From contig CAKTWP010000001.1 of the NCBI GenBank assembly GCA_934630705.1, positions 293,035 through 357,034 on the forward strand: a stretch of 64,000 nt of DNA, in the 5' to 3' direction. This DNA is from an uncultured Clostridia bacterium. Lineage in GTDB: Bacteria; Bacillota; Clostridia; Christensenellales; Aristaeellaceae. Under the pieces are notes generated by a model. That model did no database searches, was not told where the DNA came from, and saw nothing but the letters and a program-made list of their open reading frames with translations. This document shows, piece by piece, positions 1 to 8,752 of the stretch; position 1 is the stretch's first letter; each line of letters starts with the position of its first letter. Position numbers and translations under genes: made by a program.

Positions 1-82
1 CGGAAAAGGCCTCCTGCGAAATCAGTATAGCATACAGACGATAATCCGTCAAAGAAAACGGCGCGTAAAGGAGCAAAAAAGC

Positions 83-757
83 ATGCAATGCACTTTTCTG
101 GGCCAGGCAGGACTGCTGCTGAAAACCGGCGGCGTATCCATCATGATCGATCCCTATCTGTCCGACAGCGTGGCGCAGAGCAATCCCCGCAACAGGCGGC
201 GGCAGCCCATCGACCGGCGCTATCTGGCCATGCAGCCTGATGTGCTGATTCTCACCCACAGCCATCAGGATCATGCCGACCCGGAAACCCTACGGCATCT
301 GCTGCTTCCCGCATCCCGGATCTGCGTGCTTTCTTCCCGCAACGCCTGGCAGCTGGCCCGGCAGTTTGGAGGCGAAAGCAATTACGTGTCCTTTAACGCC
401 GGCGCCCGCTGGACGGAAAAGGGCGTGGCTTTCGAGGCCATTCCCGCCGCCCACAGCGATGACGCGGCCATCGGCGTGGTCATCCGGGCAGAGGGCAAAA
501 CCGTCGTCCATACCGGCGACACGCTGGATCACCAATCCGTCCGCGCCGCCCTGCCCAAGGGCGCGGACGCGCTGTTCCTGCCCATTAACGGCGTGGGCAA
601 TAACATGAACATGTACGACGCTGCCAATCTGGCCTGCTGCGCACAGGCAAAGCAGGCTGTTCCCCTGCATTACGGGATGTTTGACAGCCTGGATCCCCGG
701 GCTTTCCCCTGCCCGCAGAAGCGGATTCTATCCATCTACCAGGAAGAAGCATTATAA
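83..757 (+). CDS. UlaG-like metallo-beta-lactamase-fold hydrolase
   Basis: A 224-residue metal-dependent hydrolase of the metallo-beta-lactamase fold. The metal motif HSHQDHAD is at residues 59-66, followed by a lone His (PAAHSDD), an Asp in TGDT and a C-terminal His in PLHYGMFD, which is the usual ligand order. Length and the GNNMNMYDAANL / PLHYGMFD region resemble the UlaG (L-ascorbate-6-phosphate lactonase) branch, so a lactonase or phosphodiesterase acting on a sugar acid is plausible; the substrate is not shown. No signal peptide, so cytoplasmic. The start is chosen from an AAAGGAG site 9 bases upstream. It is the first gene of a + strand sugar block; its stop lies next to the AAGGAGG of the GH16 gene, so the two are probably co-transcribed. 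The promoter is probably left of the window. Confidence 0.85.
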   Translation: MQCTFLGQAGLLLKTGGVSIMIDPYLSDSVAQSNPRNRRRQPIDRRYLAMQPDVLILTHSHQDHADPETLRHLLLPASRICVLSSRNAWQLARQFGGESNYVSFNAGARWTEKGVAFEAIPAAHSDDAAIGVVIRAEGKTVVHTGDTLDHQSVRAALPKGADALFLPINGVGNNMNMYDAANLACCAQAKQAVPLHYGMFDSLDPRAFPCPQKRILSIYQEEAL

Positions 758-770
758 GGAGGCGCTGAAC

Positions 771-1601
771 ATGCAGACATATCCTGTAGAAAATCACGAA
801 AGCAGCCTGGTTCCGGACGGGCAGAAATGGCGGCTGTGCTGGGCGGATGAATTTGACGGCACGGTTTTGGATACAGACAAATGGGATTACCGGCTGAGCA
901 TGATGGGCAAGCCCTATCCCGGCTGGACGGATCAGGGCGTGCAGCTGGACGGTCAATCCCACGCCGTGTTCACCCTGCTGGCGGATGGAGAGGGCCGGGC
1001 CATCAGCTCCCAGCTGCAAACAGGCTATAATTTCATGGATACGCCCGTGCAGGAAACCCGGTTCGGGGAGGATTATCTCCAATGGAACATTGGCAAGCTG
1101 CACCCGGAAAAATTCACCCATCGCTACGGCTACTTTGAATGCCGCTGCCGTCTCCAGCAAAAGGAGGGCTGGTGGAGCGCGTTCTGGGTGCAGTCTCCGG
1201 TGATTGGAGCCAGCCTGAGCCCTGCGGAAACCGGCGCGGAGCTGGATATCATGGAATCCTTTCATCCCGGCCAGGTGGCGCCCCATAACGCGTTTACCGG
1301 CGGCTACGGGCTGGATATGAAGCGCGCCATTGCCGGCCGGGGCGCGGAGGGGCTGAGCCTGACGGAATATCACCGCTTCGGCATGCGCTGGGATAAAACG
1401 GGCTACACCTTCTATATCGACGGCCGGGAGGACGGGCATATTGGTCAGTACATTTCCCATCGTCCGGAGTTCCTCCTGATCTCCACCGAGCCCATGGGCT
1501 ATCGCATGAAGGCGCATCAGCCCACCGCTCAGGCCCAGGCCGCAATCGGGGATACGTTCCTGGTGGATTATGTGCGGGTATTCGACCCGGTGGAGGAATA
1601 A
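771..1601 (+). CDS. Glycoside hydrolase family 16-like protein
   Basis: A 276-residue protein with the GH16 active-site signature ELDIME at residues 157-162; in the family the first Glu is the nucleophile and the last the acid/base. The N-terminal WADEFDG and the aromatic-rich YFECRCRLQQKEGWWSAFW segment are also typical. GH16 enzymes cleave beta-1,3/1,4-glucans, galactans or related chains; the exact substrate cannot be told. There is no signal peptide, so it acts inside the cell on imported oligosaccharides. An in-frame ATG exists at 681 inside the preceding gene, but the start at 771 has an AGGAGG site 8 bases upstream. Its GGAGG-bearing end serves as ribosome binding site for the next gene. 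Confidence 0.88.
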   Translation: MQTYPVENHESSLVPDGQKWRLCWADEFDGTVLDTDKWDYRLSMMGKPYPGWTDQGVQLDGQSHAVFTLLADGEGRAISSQLQTGYNFMDTPVQETRFGEDYLQWNIGKLHPEKFTHRYGYFECRCRLQQKEGWWSAFWVQSPVIGASLSPAETGAELDIMESFHPGQVAPHNAFTGGYGLDMKRAIAGRGAEGLSLTEYHRFGMRWDKTGYTFYIDGREDGHIGQYISHRPEFLLISTEPMGYRMKAHQPTAQAQAAIGDTFLVDYVRVFDPVEE

Positions 1602-1605
1602 GCCC

Positions 1606-2766
1606 ATGAAAATTACGGAAATCAGGCCCTTTGTGGTGGACTGCTTCCGCACCAACTGGGTGTTCGTGAAGGTCTGCACGGACGAAGGGGTTTCGGGCGT
1701 AGGCGAGGGCACGCTGGAATACAAGGAGCAGGCCTTTTTAGGGGCGCTGGCCCATCTGCAGGACGCGCTGGCGGGACAGGATCCGCGAAATATCGAACGC
1801 ATCTGGCATGACGCATACCGGGACGCGTACTGGCGAGGCGGCCCGGTGCTGATGAGCGCGCTGTCCGCAGTGGAAATGGCGCTGTGGGATATTCTGGGCA
1901 AAAGCCTGGGCGTGCCGGTATATCAGCTGCTGGGCGGCAAGGTAAACGACCGGGTGCGCATTTATGCGAACGGCTGGTTTTCCGGCGCAAGGGAGCCCGG
2001 GGAATTCGCGCAGAAGGCCCGGGCCGCCGCCGCCCGGAGCGTGACCGCCCTGAAATGGGATCCCTTCGGCAAAAGCTATCTGAGCATTTCCAGCGCTGCG
2101 CTGGATCAGGCGCTGCGCTGCGTGGCCGCCGTGCGGGAGGCGGTAGGGCCCGGCGTGGATCTGCTGATTGAGGGCCACGGCCGCTTCAACGTGCCCACGG
2201 CCATCCAGATTGCCCGGGAGCTTGCGCCCTTCAAGCCCATGTGGTTCGAGGAGCCTGTGCCCCCGGACAGCCTGGAGGCGCTCAAGGAGGTGCGGGATAA
2301 ATCGCCCGTACCCCTGTCCGCCGGGGAGCGGCTCTACACCCGCTGGGATTACCGCCGCTTCTTTGATCTTCTGCCTGCGGATTACATCCAGCCGGACGTT
2401 TCCCACGCAGGCGGCGTAATGGAGCTGAAAAAAATTGCCGCCGAGGCGGAATGCCGTTATATCCCCTTCGCGCCCCATAATCCCTCCGGTCCTGTGGCCA
2501 ACGCGGCCACGCTGCAGCTGGCGGCCTGCTGTCCCAATTTCGCCATTCTGGAAATCATGTACAGCGATGTGGTCTGGCGCAGGGATGTGGCGAATGAAAG
2601 CCTGCGTTTCGAAAACGGTTGCCTGGAAATTCCGGATCGGCCCGGGCTGGGCGTTGAGATCAATGAGGAAGCCTGTCGGGCCCATCCCTATCAGCCCCAT
2701 ACATTGCGCCATTATACCGGCGCGCTGACGGATATCCGTCCCGCCCAGACGGCGTTTTACTTCTGA
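1606..2766 (+). CDS. Mandelate racemase/enolase-superfamily sugar-acid dehydratase
   Basis: A 386-residue enolase-superfamily enzyme. Seen: the KxD element (ALKWD), metal-ligand motifs LLIEGHGR, WFEEPVPP and SAGER, then IQPDVSHAGG and PHNPSGPV near the end. This order is that of the D-galactonate dehydratase-like branch, where an active-site His acts with the metal to dehydrate an aldonic acid to a 2-keto-3-deoxy acid. I infer a sugar-acid dehydratase of unknown substrate. The start is placed at ATG 1606, with GGAGG at 1592-1596 inside the end of the GH16 gene; a longer reading from 1570 would overlap GH16 and lacks a site. It is 4 bases from the GH16 stop, so tightly coupled. Confidence 0.87.
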   Translation: MKITEIRPFVVDCFRTNWVFVKVCTDEGVSGVGEGTLEYKEQAFLGALAHLQDALAGQDPRNIERIWHDAYRDAYWRGGPVLMSALSAVEMALWDILGKSLGVPVYQLLGGKVNDRVRIYANGWFSGAREPGEFAQKARAAAARSVTALKWDPFGKSYLSISSAALDQALRCVAAVREAVGPGVDLLIEGHGRFNVPTAIQIARELAPFKPMWFEEPVPPDSLEALKEVRDKSPVPLSAGERLYTRWDYRRFFDLLPADYIQPDVSHAGGVMELKKIAAEAECRYIPFAPHNPSGPVANAATLQLAACCPNFAILEIMYSDVVWRRDVANESLRFENGCLEIPDRPGLGVEINEEACRAHPYQPHTLRHYTGALTDIRPAQTAFYF

Positions 2767-2797
2767 GGATTCGGATGGCAGGAAAGGATGAAATAAA

Positions 2798-4222
2798 ATG
2801 CAGCGGTTACAAAAAATCGGCCATGTAACGCCCAAAAACGCCGCCCAGGTGCGTTCTTCCCGGCTGGGCATCGGCTTTGAAAAGCTGGATCGGGATGTGT
2901 TTGATCCCGAAAAGGCCTATGACAAGGTGGCCGCCCTGGGGGTGAAATGGGTGCGCATCCAATCCGGCTGGCAGCGCACGGAACGGGAAAAGGGCGTGTA
3001 TTCCTTTGCGTGGCTGGACAGCATTGTGGATCAGCTGATCGTTCGGGGCCTGCGGCCCTGGATCTGCCTGTGCTATGGCAACGGGCTTTATGACGAAAAC
3101 GCCGCAAAAATTTTCGGTGCGGTGGGTGTTCCGCCGATTTTCACGCAGGAGCAGCGCGCCGCATGGCGCGGCTATGTGGCGGCGCTGGTGGAGCGGTATC
3201 GGGATCGGGTGTCTCATTATGAAATCTGGAATGAGCCGGACTGGTGCTGGAAACACGGGGCGGACGCTACCGAGCTGGGAAATTTCACCGTGGATACCGC
3301 CAGGGTAATCCGCAGCGTCTATCCCGGCGCCCGGATTATCGGCGGAGTGCTCTGCGACCCTTCTCTGGATTTCATCAATCGCGCCCTGGCCACCACGGAT
3401 ATGGCCCGGTGGATTGACGCGATTTCCTTCCACGAATACACCGCCGATGAGCGCAGCGTGCCCGAGCGGGTGCGTTCGCTCCATGCCTGCGCGGACCGGT
3501 ATCGACCGGGAATCGGGATCATTCAGGGGGAATCCGGCTCCCAATCCCGGGCCGGGGGCAATGGCGCGCTTCATGAGCTGCTCTGGACGGAAAAGGCGCA
3601 GATGAAGCAGCTGGCCCGCCATACCCTGATGGATCTGGCTACAGACGTGGAATTCACCTCCTATTTCTCCTGCATGGATATGATCGAAGCTCTGCACGGA
3701 AAGGTGGGTGACACGGCCAGCTATCTGGATTACGGCTATTTCGGCGTACTGAGCGCGGAATTTGACGATCAGGGCCGCTCCACCGGCGCGTATCACCCCA
3801 AGCCCTCCTATTTCGCCCTGCAGGCCATCAGCGCAGTGTTTGCCGGGGAATACCAGCGGATTGCGAGGATGCCGCTGCGGGTGACTCCCCAGTTTTTCGC
3901 GGCCTATGGCCAGCAGGAGCTGGGCCGGGATCAGCTGGCGCTGAGCTGGTATCGCCGGGAGGGCGGCGAAGCGCTGGTTTACTGGAAGCCGGAAAATGTG
4001 CTTACCACGGATTTTCTGGGCACCCTGTCGGGCCAGCTGATGACGGAGCATGCGGACTTTACGCTGATTGACCTGTGCGACGGAACGGTCTACGCCCTGC
4101 CTGAGGGCATGGTGGAGAGCCGGGGGTACGGGCTGTATAACCTGCATCATCTGCCGGTGCGAGATACGCCGCTGGCGCTGGTCATGGGCAAATTCTGCGA
4201 TTGGAGTGAAGAAACGCCATGA
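2798..4222 (+). CDS. Clan-A glycoside hydrolase, GH39/GH5-like
   Basis: A 474-residue TIM-barrel hydrolase. The acid/base sits in YEIWNEPDW (Glu146) and the probable nucleophile in IIQGESGSQ (Glu245), the spacing of clan GH-A; the arrangement and the beta-sandwich-like C-terminal 120 residues suggest GH39 or a neighbouring family (xylosidase, iduronidase or galactosidase-like activity). No signal peptide, hence intracellular. The start follows AGGAAAGG by a normal spacing, and the stop overlaps the ATG of the SDR gene (ATGA at 4219). Substrate is unknown; co-location with GH16 and GH78 suggests side-chain or backbone trimming of a plant or mucin glycan. Confidence 0.78.
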   Translation: MQRLQKIGHVTPKNAAQVRSSRLGIGFEKLDRDVFDPEKAYDKVAALGVKWVRIQSGWQRTEREKGVYSFAWLDSIVDQLIVRGLRPWICLCYGNGLYDENAAKIFGAVGVPPIFTQEQRAAWRGYVAALVERYRDRVSHYEIWNEPDWCWKHGADATELGNFTVDTARVIRSVYPGARIIGGVLCDPSLDFINRALATTDMARWIDAISFHEYTADERSVPERVRSLHACADRYRPGIGIIQGESGSQSRAGGNGALHELLWTEKAQMKQLARHTLMDLATDVEFTSYFSCMDMIEALHGKVGDTASYLDYGYFGVLSAEFDDQGRSTGAYHPKPSYFALQAISAVFAGEYQRIARMPLRVTPQFFAAYGQQELGRDQLALSWYRREGGEALVYWKPENVLTTDFLGTLSGQLMTEHADFTLIDLCDGTVYALPEGMVESRGYGLYNLHHLPVRDTPLALVMGKFCDWSEETP

Positions 4223-5022
4223 AAAAAGCGCTGTTTGTTACCGGCGGCACCGTGGGCACCGGGCTTGCCATCGCCCATCGGTTTGCCCGGGCAGGGTATG
4301 CCGTGTTCATTTCCAGCCGAAGCGAGGAGCGCGCCCAGGCGGCTGCCCGGGAGGTGGCCGCCGTCCACGGCGTAACGGCCAGCGGCTATGCCCTGGATAT
4401 TCAGGATGAGCCCCGGATTCAGGCGATTTTCCAGGATATTGACGCGCAGGACTGCTTTGTGGAAACCATTGTGCTCAATTCCGCGGATTTGGGCTTTGGC
4501 GCGGATCCGGCGAAAGGGCAGGATTTCTTCACTGTTCCGGCAGCGGAATTTCAGCGGGTGTTTGAAACCAATCTGGTCTGGAATTTCATGCTTATCCGCC
4601 AGGCCGCGCTGCGCATGCGGACGCAGGGCCGGGGCGCGATTGTGTTCATTTCCTCCAATACGGCGGATCGCGCCATTCCTGGCCGGGTGGCCTATTGCGC
4701 GTCCAAGGGCGGCATCAACGCCATGAGCCGGGCGCTGGCGGTGGAGCTGGGGCCCTATGGCATTCGCTGCAACGCCGTGCTGCCCGGCACCATCAAAACC
4801 GCCCGCTGGCAGGCCATGGGCGACGCCCAGATCGTCAACGGCCAGCTCACCCCCATCGGCGATATTTCCGATTTTGAGGATATTGCCAACGCCGTCTGGT
4901 TTCTGGGCAGCGATGAAAGTAAAAATGTTACCGGCGCGGAAATCCTGGTGGACGGCGGCATGAGCGCCCAGCTTTTCCCCCGAAGGCTCAAGGAATGGAA
5001 GCAAAAGGCGCAGGAGCGCTGA
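4219..5022 (+). CDS. Short-chain dehydrogenase/reductase
   Basis: A 267-residue classical SDR. The cofactor motif TGGTVGTG is at residues 8-15, the catalytic Tyr159-x-x-x-Lys163 in YCASK, with the Ser of IVFISS before it, and PGTIKT after it. The usual NNAG motif is altered to LNSAD. It likely oxidises or reduces a sugar, sugar acid or keto-deoxy intermediate made by the upstream dehydratase and hydrolases. Translationally coupled by a 4-base ATGA overlap with the GH39-like gene. Last gene of the operon: a hairpin and a separate promoter follow. Confidence 0.88.
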   Translation: MKKALFVTGGTVGTGLAIAHRFARAGYAVFISSRSEERAQAAAREVAAVHGVTASGYALDIQDEPRIQAIFQDIDAQDCFVETIVLNSADLGFGADPAKGQDFFTVPAAEFQRVFETNLVWNFMLIRQAALRMRTQGRGAIVFISSNTADRAIPGRVAYCASKGGINAMSRALAVELGPYGIRCNAVLPGTIKTARWQAMGDAQIVNGQLTPIGDISDFEDIANAVWFLGSDESKNVTGAEILVDGGMSAQLFPRRLKEWKQKAQER

Positions 5023-5041
5023 AATGGATGCTGCTCAGGCA

Positions 5042-5078
5042 GCCCCCGTTGGCATGCGTGCCGTGTGCCGGCGGGGGC
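5042..5078 (+). terminator. Possible terminator hairpin after the SDR gene
   Basis: Arms GCCCCCG (5042-5048) and CGGGGGC (5072-5078) enclose a second short stem GGCA/TGCC (5051-5062). No T-run follows, so this could be a weak or factor-dependent terminator. Confidence 0.4.
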
Positions 5079-5100
5079 CAAGTGCATAGAAAGTTTCTCC

Positions 5101-5129
5101 TTGTGCTCGGGCGGAAGCTGTGATATATT
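5101..5129 (+). promoter_or_regulatory. Promoter of the GH78 gene
   Basis: TTGTGC at 5101-5106 and TATATT at 5124-5129, 17 bases apart, a good sigma-A-type pair. An AAAGGAGAAAG ribosome site follows just before the ATG at 5165. The rhamnosidase therefore looks separately transcribed. Confidence 0.65.
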
Positions 5130-5164
5130 GAATACGTTCTGAAAAACACAAAGGAGAAAGCCGT

Positions 5165-7507
5165 ATGTTTTCCTTGAAATTCATCAGCGCTTCCCGGGAA
5201 TATACCACCTTCACCCGCTTTGTGCCCGCCCCTTATCTGCGCCGGAGCTTTACGCTTGCGCAGCTTCCCGCCGCCGCCACCGTGACCATCTGCGGCCTGG
5301 GCTTCTATGAGCTGTTTATCAATGGCGTGCGGATCACCAAGGGAGCGCTGGCCCCTTACGTCTCCAATCCTGACCATATTCTGTATTATGATCGTTACAA
5401 TGTGCTGCCCCATCTGCGGCCGGGGGAAAACGTGATTGCCGTGATGCTGGGAAACGGCATGCTTAACTGCCCCGGCGGGGCTATCTGGGATTTCCAGCTG
5501 GCCCGGTTTCGTTCCGCGCCCAAGCTGGCGCTGGCCTATGAGGCCGAGGAGGACAACGGGGAAAAGACCTGCTTCGAGGCGGACGAACAATTCCGCTGTG
5601 CTCCCTCCCCCATTTACTTTGACGATCTGCGCGCCGGCGAATTTTACGACGCCCGGCGGGAAATTCCCGGCTGGAATCTGCCGGACTTTGACGACAGCGG
5701 CTGGCAGCCTGCGCTGCATGCGGAAACGCCCAGGGGCGAATGCCGCCTGTGCCAGGCCGAGCCCATCGTGACCACGCAAACCCTCCGGCCCATTGCCATT
5801 CGCCGGGCCAAAATCGGCAAGCTGCCGCATCCATGGGAAATGCCGGAAAGCATGGAAGCTGAGGGGGTGGAAGCGCAGACGGAGGGCTGGCTTTATGATT
5901 TTGGGGTAAACGCCGCCGGGCTGTGCCGGCTGAGGGTGCGGGGCAAGGCGGGACAAAAGATCGTGATGCAGTTTGGCGAAGCGCTGGATGACGCGGGCAA
6001 TCTGGATCTGCGGGGCATGTTCTTCCTTCCCCAGGTCCTGAATCATCGGGATATTTACATCTGCAAGGGCGAAGACGAGGAAATCTACCTGCCCTCCTTC
6101 ACCTATCACGGCTTCCGCTATTGTCTGGCGCTGGGGCTGGCGGAGGAGCAGGCCACAGAAGAACTGCTTTCCTATCAGGTGATGAACTCCGATCTGCATC
6201 GCATGGGCGGGTTTGACTGCTCGGACGAAGCCCTGAACAAAATCTATCAGGCCGCCATCGTATCCGATCTGGCCAATTTCTATTATTTCCCTACGGATTG
6301 CCCGCATCGGGAAAAGAACGGCTGGACCGGCGACGCGGCCCTGTCCGCCGAACAGATGCTGATGAACCTGAACCCGGAAAATTCCTTCCGGGAATGGCTG
6401 CACAATATCCGCAAGGCCCAGCGGGAGGATGGCGCGCTGCCCGGCATTGTGCCCACGGCAGGCTATGGCTTTGACTGGGGAAATGGCCCGGCCTGGGATT
6501 GCGTGCTGTTTAATCTGCCCTTCTTTATCTGGCGCTATCGGGGGGATACGGAAATCATCCGGGAGAACGCCGGGGCCATGATGCGGTATCTCCATTATGC
6601 AATGACCAAACGGGATGAGCGCAGGCTGATCTGTATTGGCCTGGGCGACTGGCTGCACGCCGCGCATCACAACCAGCCCAAGGCCCCGCTGGTTTTTACC
6701 GACACCGTCGAATGCCTGGATATGAGCCGCAAGGCGGAAAGGATGTTTGCCGCCGCAGGGATGGAGCCGGAGCGGCAGTATGCCCGGGCTGTCCACGATG
6801 CATTCCGGGCTGCCGCTCGGAAATATCTGCTGGATCTGGGCACCATGACGGCCTACGGCTGCTGCCAATCCAGCCAGGCCATGGCCATTTTCTATGATCT
6901 GTTTGACCCTGCGGAAAAGCCCGCGGCGTTCCAGGTGCTGCTGGAAATGATCGCGCAGAACAATGAACTGATGGACGTGGGCATTCTGGGCGGGCGGGTG
7001 CTGTTCCGGGTGCTGGCCCAGTTTGGCCAGGCGGAGCTGGCATATCGGATGATCGCCACGCCCCGGAATCCCTCTTACGGCTTCTGGATCAAGCGGGGGG
7101 CTACCAGCCTGTGGGAGGACTTTGACGACGGGGAACAGCCCGGCTCCCGAAACCACCATATGTGGGGCGATGTGAGCGCATGGATGATTGAAATGCTGGC
7201 GGGCATTCAGATAAATCCCGGCTGCGTGGATCCCGGCGAAGTGCGGATTCAGCCGCATTTCATCAAAGCGCTCACCCATGCGGCGGGATATCATCAGGGC
7301 GTGCACGGGCGCATTGCCTCCGCCTGGCGGCGGGAGGACGGGCTGATCCGCCTGACGCTGGACGTCCCGGCAGGCTATCGCGGCGATATTCTGCTGGACA
7401 TGGACTGGCAATTCGAGGACGGCGCCCGGGCCCGGCCCCTGCAAAGCGGCGAATATCTGCTGCTTCCCCGCCAGGTGAAGGACAAATTCTTCATGCCGGA
7501 ACGATAA
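5165..7507 (+). CDS. Glycoside hydrolase family 78 alpha-L-rhamnosidase
   Basis: A 780-residue rhamnosidase. The N-terminal part has the beta-sandwich motif GLGFYELFINGVRI (rhamnosidase N domain); the central (alpha/alpha)6 barrel carries DCPHREKNGWTGDA from residue 378, the hallmark acidic motif of GH78; the end is a C-terminal beta-sandwich. The family removes terminal alpha-L-rhamnose from pectic rhamnogalacturonan, flavonoid glycosides or bacterial polysaccharides. No signal peptide, so it works on imported oligosaccharides. It has its own promoter and a strong AAAGGAG site 5 bases before the ATG, and ends at a double stem-loop shared with the convergent ABC operon. Confidence 0.93.
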   Translation: MFSLKFISASREYTTFTRFVPAPYLRRSFTLAQLPAAATVTICGLGFYELFINGVRITKGALAPYVSNPDHILYYDRYNVLPHLRPGENVIAVMLGNGMLNCPGGAIWDFQLARFRSAPKLALAYEAEEDNGEKTCFEADEQFRCAPSPIYFDDLRAGEFYDARREIPGWNLPDFDDSGWQPALHAETPRGECRLCQAEPIVTTQTLRPIAIRRAKIGKLPHPWEMPESMEAEGVEAQTEGWLYDFGVNAAGLCRLRVRGKAGQKIVMQFGEALDDAGNLDLRGMFFLPQVLNHRDIYICKGEDEEIYLPSFTYHGFRYCLALGLAEEQATEELLSYQVMNSDLHRMGGFDCSDEALNKIYQAAIVSDLANFYYFPTDCPHREKNGWTGDAALSAEQMLMNLNPENSFREWLHNIRKAQREDGALPGIVPTAGYGFDWGNGPAWDCVLFNLPFFIWRYRGDTEIIRENAGAMMRYLHYAMTKRDERRLICIGLGDWLHAAHHNQPKAPLVFTDTVECLDMSRKAERMFAAAGMEPERQYARAVHDAFRAAARKYLLDLGTMTAYGCCQSSQAMAIFYDLFDPAEKPAAFQVLLEMIAQNNELMDVGILGGRVLFRVLAQFGQAELAYRMIATPRNPSYGFWIKRGATSLWEDFDDGEQPGSRNHHMWGDVSAWMIEMLAGIQINPGCVDPGEVRIQPHFIKALTHAAGYHQGVHGRIASAWRREDGLIRLTLDVPAGYRGDILLDMDWQFEDGARARPLQSGEYLLLPRQVKDKFFMPER

Positions 7508-7521
7508 TTGAGAGAACATAT

Positions 7522-7564
7522 GCATGGGGAGCCCGGTTTTGCGTCAAAAGCGGGTTCCCCATGC
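7522..7564. terminator. Long stem-loop after the rhamnosidase gene
   Basis: Arms of 14 bases beginning GCATGGGGAGCCCG with one G-T pair, extended inward by TTTTG/CAAAA. It lies just 3' of GH78 and can serve either strand, although no clean T-run follows. Confidence 0.6.
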
Positions 7565-7613
7565 CCCTCCCGAAAACCAATTGGGATAAAAGTTTAAACT
7601 GATTTTTATTAGC

Positions 7614-7683
7614 AATGCGCCCCAGACAGGAGAAGGAGACGATGGTTCGTGTGCTCGTTTCCTTCTTCCTTCCGGGGCGCATT
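7614..7683. terminator. 29-base-arm imperfect inverted repeat between convergent units
   Basis: Left arm 7614-7642 and right arm 7655-7683 begin with a perfect AATGCGCCCC/GGGGCGCATT and continue with about five mismatches; the loop is 12 bases. It lies 12 bases beyond the end of the minus-strand permease gene, which fits a bidirectional terminator. The two strands give look-alike short reading frames here, an artefact of the palindrome. Confidence 0.6.
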
Positions 7684-7695
7684 ATATATAGAACT

Positions 7696-8601
7696 TCATC
7701 CCTTCACCGCGCCAAGCAGAGCGCCCTTGGTGAAGTATTTTTGAATGAAGGGATAGACGCAGATAATGGGCAGGATGGTGATGATAATGGCGGCCATTTT
7801 CAGCGAATCGCTGGTAGCGCCGGTCTGGGCGAGGGCAATGGCGTCCGACGCGTCCACGGCGATGCGTTCGCTGGCAGCCATGGCCCGGGCCAGCATCTGC
7901 TGCAGCACGGTCTGCACCGGCCAGAGCTTATCGGTGGTCATGTAAAACGCGCCGGCATACCAGTCGTTCCAATGGTTCACCGCCACATACAGCCCGATCA
8001 CCGCCAGCACCGGCTTGCTCAACGGCAGAATCACCCGGAACAGAATGCCCAAATAGCCGCAGCCATCCAGCTTCGCCGCCTCCTGCATGGCAAAGGGAAT
8101 GCCATCGAAAAAGGCGCGCATCATCATCAGATAGGTCACGCTGATCAGACTGGGAATCACCAGCACCCAGAAGGTATCCAGCAGGCCCAGCTCCTTATAC
8201 TGAATATAGGTAGGAATCGTGCCGCCGCTGAACAGCATGGTGAACGTGATGAGAAACAGAATGGTCTTGCGTCCGGGCAGTTCCTGCTGCTGCAGGGCGA
8301 AAGCGGCAAAGGCCGTGGCGGCCAGCGACAGGAGCGTGCCAATCACCGTACGCAGAACGGTAATCCGATAGGCGCGGATGATCGCGCCATCCCGGAATAC
8401 CTCCCGGTAATTTTCCAGCGTCCACACCCGGGGCCAGAAGTATACGCCGCCCCGGGCGGAATCCTTTCCGTCGTTCAGGGAAAGCGCCAGCACGTTCAGG
8501 CACGGCAGGATAATCACCAGGCACAGCAGCGTCACCAGCGTATAGGTGATCACCGCCAGCGCCCGATCCCCGCTGGACAGGGAAATACCGTTTTTCTTCA
8601 T
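7696..8601 (-). CDS. CUT1 sugar ABC permease (LplC/YtcP type)
   Basis: A 301-residue inner-membrane permease with about six hydrophobic segments. The loop EAAKLDGCGYLGILFRVILP is the EAA motif that docks the ATPase. The C-terminal pattern with a long loop before the last helix and the ending TKGALLGAVKG is typical of the YtcP/LplC group that imports complex oligosaccharides. Third gene of a minus-strand operon (permease, binding protein, permease). A GC hairpin separates it from the binding-protein gene, perhaps tuning its expression. The window has no ATPase gene for it; related systems share an MsmX-type ATPase encoded elsewhere. Confidence 0.9.
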   Translation of the reverse strand: MKKNGISLSSGDRALAVITYTLVTLLCLVIILPCLNVLALSLNDGKDSARGGVYFWPRVWTLENYREVFRDGAIIRAYRITVLRTVIGTLLSLAATAFAAFALQQQELPGRKTILFLITFTMLFSGGTIPTYIQYKELGLLDTFWVLVIPSLISVTYLMMMRAFFDGIPFAMQEAAKLDGCGYLGILFRVILPLSKPVLAVIGLYVAVNHWNDWYAGAFYMTTDKLWPVQTVLQQMLARAMAASERIAVDASDAIALAQTGATSDSLKMAAIIITILPIICVYPFIQKYFTKGALLGAVKG

Positions 8602-8711
8602 TGCTTCATCCGCCCTGCTTCATCATGGATTTTTTCTTCCCGGCGGCCGTTGGCCGTGCGGGGCATGCCGCGGCATGGATTGCATGAGAATCTCCGCCGC
8701 ATCGCAGCGCC

Positions 8712-8740
8712 CGGGATGCCCGGACAGGCCGGGCACCCCG
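8712..8740 (-). terminator. Intra-operon hairpin after the binding-protein gene
   Basis: Twelve-base arms (8712-8723 and 8729-8740) with one G-T pair and a 5-base loop, in the 151-base gap between the binding protein and the downstream permease. Likely an mRNA stabiliser or partial terminator that lowers permease output. Confidence 0.55.
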
Positions 8741-8752
8741 AGACAAAAGGAC

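Noticed and set aside
585..1901. Long 438-codon minus-strand reading frame opposite GH16 and the dehydratase
   Set aside because: Shadow of GC-rich coding on the other strand; proline/arginine/histidine-rich with no motif and no ribosome site.
4988..7525. 845-codon minus-strand frame opposite GH78
   Set aside because: Complete antisense of the rhamnosidase gene; low-complexity composition, no family motif.
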